This document shows positions 30,418 through 33,210 of a DNA stretch of 33,210 nt, in pieces; within the stretch, counting starts at the first letter, position 1, and each line of letters begins with the position of its first letter. The position numbers were made by a program, and so were the translations under genes. The stretch is from NCBI GenBank assembly GCA_003151495.1, contig PLXR01000107.1, forward strand, positions 4,716 to 37,925. Direction: 5' to 3'. Source of the DNA: Opitutaceae bacterium (GTDB lineage: Bacteria > Verrucomicrobiota > Verrucomicrobiia > Opitutales > Opitutaceae). The notes under the pieces were generated by a model. That model searched no databases. It saw nothing but the letters and a program-made list of their open reading frames with translations, and had not been told where the DNA came from.

Positions 30418-31629
30418 ATGACCCCGATGCAGGCCTGCGTGCTCACGTTCAATGCGGGCTCCTCGAGCATCCGGTTCGCCCTGTTCGCGGGAGCGGGGTC
30501 GCAGCGGCGGCTCCACGGCAAGATCGACCGCATCGGCCTCAGTGGCACGACGTTCACCGTGAGCGGGCCGCCCGGGGGGGCGCGCCTGCCGGACAGGATC
30601 GTCGCGACCGACCACAACGCCGCCGTGGGGTTCCTGCTGGATTGGCTGGAGGCGCACCCGGTCTTCGAGTCGGTCACGGCCGTGGGCCACCGCGTCGTGC
30701 ATGGAATGCGGCACACCTCGCCCGAGAGGGTGACGCCGAGGCTCCTGGCGGGCCTCCGCCGCATAACGCCCTACGACCCGGATCACCTTCCCGTCGAGAT
30801 CGCGCTGATCGAGGCGGTCCGAAGGCGCCATCCCGGCCTGCCCCAGGTCGCCTGCTTCGACACGGCCTTCCACTGCGCCATGCCGCGGGTCGCGCGGCTG
30901 CTGCCGATCCCGTGGCGCTACTCGGCGAAGGGCGTGGAGCGCTACGGCTTCCACGGGCTGTCCTTTGAGTTCCTGATGGAGGAGATCGTCCGGCTGGGTG
31001 GGCCCTCGGTCGCCAACGGGAAGATCGTCCTCGCCCACCTGGGCAACGGCGCGAGCCTCGCGGCTGTGGACCGCGGCAGGAGCGTCGACACCAGCATGGG
31101 ATTCACACCCGCCGCGGGCCTCGTCATGAGCACGCGCTCCGGCGACCTTGACCCGGGGCTACTCTCATTCCTCGCGCGCCGGGAGAAGATGACGCCGGCG
31201 CAGTTCGACCGGATGGTGAACCACGAGTCGGGTCTCGTCGGGATCTCGGGCATCAGCTCGGACATGCGCGACCTGCTCGCGAGGGAGGCGCGCAGCGACC
31301 GGGCTGCCGCGGCGGTTGAGCTCTTCTGCTACCAGGCGAAGAAATGGATCGGCTCCTATTGCGCGGTGCTCGGGGGAATCGACCCGCTTGTGTTCGCCGG
31401 TGGCATCGGCGAGAACGCGCCCGAGGTTCGGGCGCGCATCTGCGGCGGCCTCGGCTTCCTCGGGATCGGGCTGGACCCGGGGGCGAATTCAAGGAATGAC
31501 CCGGTGATCTCCGGCCCCGCGGGCAGGGTGATGGTCCGGGTCATCCGGACGGACGAGGAGCTCATGATCGCGCGCTCCGTGCACAGGACCCTGGGGACGG
31601 CCCCCCCCGCCGTCCGGGCGGGCCGCTGA
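30418..31629 (+). CDS. ackA: Acetate kinase
   Basis: 403 residues, normal length. It converts acetyl phosphate plus ADP to acetate plus ATP in the cytoplasm. ASKHA-fold motifs are visible: FNAGSSSIRF (11-20), GHRVVHGMRH, FDTAFHCAMP, YGFHGLSFEF, HLGNGASLAAV, GFTPAAGLVMSTRSGDLDPG and FAGGIGENAPEVR. A good ribosome-binding site GGAGG lies 6 nt before ATG 30418. It has an ACCCCAT-box promoter and is followed after 181 bp by phosphoketolase, which makes its substrate. No phosphotransacetylase gene is nearby, so the pair probably works as phosphoketolase to acetyl phosphate to acetate plus ATP. Confidence 0.95.
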   Translation: MTPMQACVLTFNAGSSSIRFALFAGAGSQRRLHGKIDRIGLSGTTFTVSGPPGGARLPDRIVATDHNAAVGFLLDWLEAHPVFESVTAVGHRVVHGMRHTSPERVTPRLLAGLRRITPYDPDHLPVEIALIEAVRRRHPGLPQVACFDTAFHCAMPRVARLLPIPWRYSAKGVERYGFHGLSFEFLMEEIVRLGGPSVANGKIVLAHLGNGASLAAVDRGRSVDTSMGFTPAAGLVMSTRSGDLDPGLLSFLARREKMTPAQFDRMVNHESGLVGISGISSDMRDLLAREARSDRAAAAVELFCYQAKKWIGSYCAVLGGIDPLVFAGGIGENAPEVRARICGGLGFLGIGLDPGANSRNDPVISGPAGRVMVRVIRTDEELMIARSVHRTLGTAPPAVRAGR

Positions 31630-31645
31630 GCGCCGGGCGGGTTAC

Positions 31646-31680
31646 ACCCCATTATGCCCCCGGCCCCGGGGGAGTAGGCT
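31646..31680 (+). promoter_or_regulatory. ACCCCAT-box promoter of the phosphoketolase gene
   Basis: ACCCCAT (31646-31652), preceded by GTTAC, lies 22 bp before TAGGCT (31675-31680). Phosphoketolase starts at 31811, giving a leader of about 120 nt. The spacer holds a G/C-rich inverted repeat (CCCCCGGCCCCGGGGG). Confidence 0.7.
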
Positions 31681-31810
31681 CGCGGTGAACCAGACTCCGG
31701 CCGAATTCGATGGCGACAAGGGCCGTCTGCCGGAGCCTGTTTAATCACCTTACCACGAGCTCCGCGCCGTCGGCGGGGAGGGGCGAACGGGGCCGCATCC
31801 ATTCCGATCC

Positions 31811-33210
31811 ATGATTCCATCCGCACCCACGCTCGACCCGGACATGCTCCGCAGGATGGACGCCTACTGGCGGGCGGCCAACTACCTCTCCGTTGCGCAG
31901 ATCTACCTCGCCGACAACCCGCTGCTGAGGCGCCCGCTGGTGCCCGCGGACGTGAAGCACATGCTGCTCGGCCACTGGGGCACCACCCCGGGCCAGAACT
32001 TCATCTATGCCCACCTCAACCGGGTCATAAGGAAGTACGACCTCGACATGATCTACGTCTCGGGCCCCGGGCACGGCGGTCCCGCGGTGGTGGGCAACAC
32101 CTACCTTGAGGGCACCTACAGCGAGGTGTATCCCGACATCAGCCGCGACGAGGCGGGGCTTCGGAGGCTCTTCCTCCAGTTCTCCTTCCCGGGTGGGATT
32201 CCCAGCCACGCCTCGCCCGAGTGCCCGGGCTCGATCCACGAGGGCGGCGAGCTCGGATACTCGCTCAGCCACTCGTTCGGCGCGGTGTTCGACAACCCGG
32301 GCCTGGTGGTGGCCTGCGTCGTGGGCGACGGGGAGGCTGAGACGGGGCCCCTGGCCACCGCATGGCATTCCAACAAGTTCCTGGACCCGGCCTCGGATGG
32401 CGCCGTCCTGCCCATCCTCCACCTCAACGGGTACAAGATCTCAAACCCGACGCTCCTCGCCCGCATATCCCGGGGGGAGCTCGAGCAGCTGCTGCGCGGC
32501 TACGGATGGGACCCCCTCTTCGTGGAGGGCCACGAGCCCGGCCCGATGCACGAGGCCATGGCCTCGGCCCTGGACGCGGCGGTCGAGCGCATCGGGAAGA
32601 TCCAGGCCGGCGCCCGGGCGGGCGGGAGCACCGAGCGTCCCATCTGGCCGATGATCGTGCTCAATTCCCCAAAGGGCTGGACCGGGCCGAAGACCGTCGA
32701 CGGCCTCAAGGTGGAGGGGACGTTCCGCGCGCACCAGGTGCCCATCTCCGTGTCGCCCACCTCCCCGCCGGGGCACCTCCGGCTGCTCGAGGACTGGCTT
32801 AGAAGCTACCGTCCCGAGGAGCTCTTCGACGCCCAGGGCCGCCTGATCCCGGAATTGGCCGAGCTTGCGCCCGTGGGGGACCGGAGGATGGGCTCGAACC
32901 CCCACGCGAACGGGGGGATCCTGCTGCGGGACCTGAGGATGCCCGACTTCCGGGACTATGCCCTGGAGGTGCCCAAGCCGGGGACCGCGGGCCCGGGGGA
33001 CACCCACGTGCTGGGGCGCTTCCTCAGGGACGTCGTGAAGCTGAACGCCGAGGCGCGCAACTTCCGGGTCTTCGGCCCGGATGAGACGCTCTCCAACGGC
33101 CTTGAGGCGGTGTTTGAGGCGACCGCCCGGCAATGGGACGCCGGGACCATCCCGGGCGACGAGTTCCTGGCGCCGGCCGGGCGGGTGATGGAGATGCTCA
33201 GCGAGCACCA
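31811..33210 (+). CDS. xfp: Xylulose-5-phosphate/fructose-6-phosphate phosphoketolase (partial, N-terminal 466 aa)
   Basis: The gene starts at ATG 31811 and runs off the right edge after 466 of about 790 codons. This thiamine-diphosphate enzyme splits xylulose-5-P or fructose-6-P with phosphate into acetyl phosphate plus glyceraldehyde-3-P or erythrose-4-P. Diagnostic segments are [17 protein letters not shown] (23-39), [13 protein letters not shown] (52-64), SGPGHGGPA (84-92), [19 protein letters not shown] (140-158) and [17 protein letters not shown] (170-186), the last being the cofactor-binding motif. Acetyl phosphate goes to acetate kinase encoded just upstream. An ACCCCAT-box promoter precedes it, tying the bypass to the stress gene set. 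Confidence 0.96.
   Translation, partial: MIPSAPTLDPDMLRRMDAYWRAANYLSVAQIYLADNPLLRRPLVPADVKHMLLGHWGTTPGQNFIYAHLNRVIRKYDLDMIYVSGPGHGGPAVVGNTYLEGTYSEVYPDISRDEAGLRRLFLQFSFPGGIPSHASPECPGSIHEGGELGYSLSHSFGAVFDNPGLVVACVVGDGEAETGPLATAWHSNKFLDPASDGAVLPILHLNGYKISNPTLLARISRGELEQLLRGYGWDPLFVEGHEPGPMHEAMASALDAAVERIGKIQAGARAGGSTERPIWPMIVLNSPKGWTGPKTVDGLKVEGTFRAHQVPISVSPTSPPGHLRLLEDWLRSYRPEELFDAQGRLIPELAELAPVGDRRMGSNPHANGGILLRDLRMPDFRDYALEVPKPGTAGPGDTHVLGRFLRDVVKLNAEARNFRVFGPDETLSNGLEAVFEATARQWDAGTIPGDEFLAPAGRVMEMLSEH

Overview
The window is GC-rich bacterial chromosome (33,210 bp). The gene content suits a Verrucomicrobiota bacterium, perhaps Opitutales: a sialate O-acetylesterase, a GH43 enzyme, a DUF4127 locus, BON/PRC-barrel/DUF1328/DUF3185 stress genes, and many genes without a clear Shine-Dalgarno sequence. 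The sequence alone does not prove this placement, which rests on general family knowledge. No phage, insertion sequence, CRISPR array or rRNA is visible.

Layout. 1-4.9 kb is housekeeping: the tail of a HAD hydrolase, a secreted alpha/beta hydrolase with a SAM-hydroxide-adenosyltransferase-like C-terminal domain, hisC, a Sua5-type tsaC, rpsR with its own terminator, a decayed N-terminal fragment of a ubiB/aarF-like gene behind a phasin-like gene, a YciI protein and a small membrane protein. 5.0-6.2 kb holds tRNA-Arg(CCT), a degenerate copy of its 3' part about 200 bp away, and a Phd/PIN toxin-antitoxin pair with an inverted repeat over the antitoxin start. This looks like the scar of a mobile-element insertion.

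6.5-17.4 kb is a carbohydrate-use locus. Five tightly packed plus-strand genes (Gfo/Idh/MocA oxidoreductase, sodium/solute symporter, AGE-family epimerase, DUF4127 protein, xylose-isomerase-like TIM barrel) are followed by a secreted GH43 enzyme. A secreted sialate O-acetylesterase converges on the GH43 gene. The set suggests extracellular de-acetylation and cleavage, uptake by the symporter, then cytoplasmic epimerisation and oxidation of an unidentified sugar. 17.5-21.2 kb carries a beta-barrel protein plus thioredoxin-like pair, an orphan NMT1-type binding protein and a LytTR response regulator.

21.2-33.2 kb is a stress and energy island: DUF1328 protein, two paralogous envelope proteins, an orphan NarL-type regulator, an ECF-like sigma factor, a triple-BON protein, Dps, a DUF3185 protein, class I FBP aldolase, a double PRC-barrel protein, a release-factor-like protein, acetate kinase and phosphoketolase. 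The most notable signal is a shared promoter architecture here. The box ACCCCAT (usually preceded by Y and A/T bases) lies exactly 22 bp upstream of a TANNNT- or CANNNT-type -10 hexamer in front of six transcription units, and 23 bp upstream in a seventh. In two divergent intergenic regions the boxes form back-to-back pairs 44-45 bp apart. This points to an undescribed local regulon joining stress proteins to the phosphoketolase-acetate kinase bypass, possibly controlled by the NarL-type regulator or the sigma factor encoded within it.
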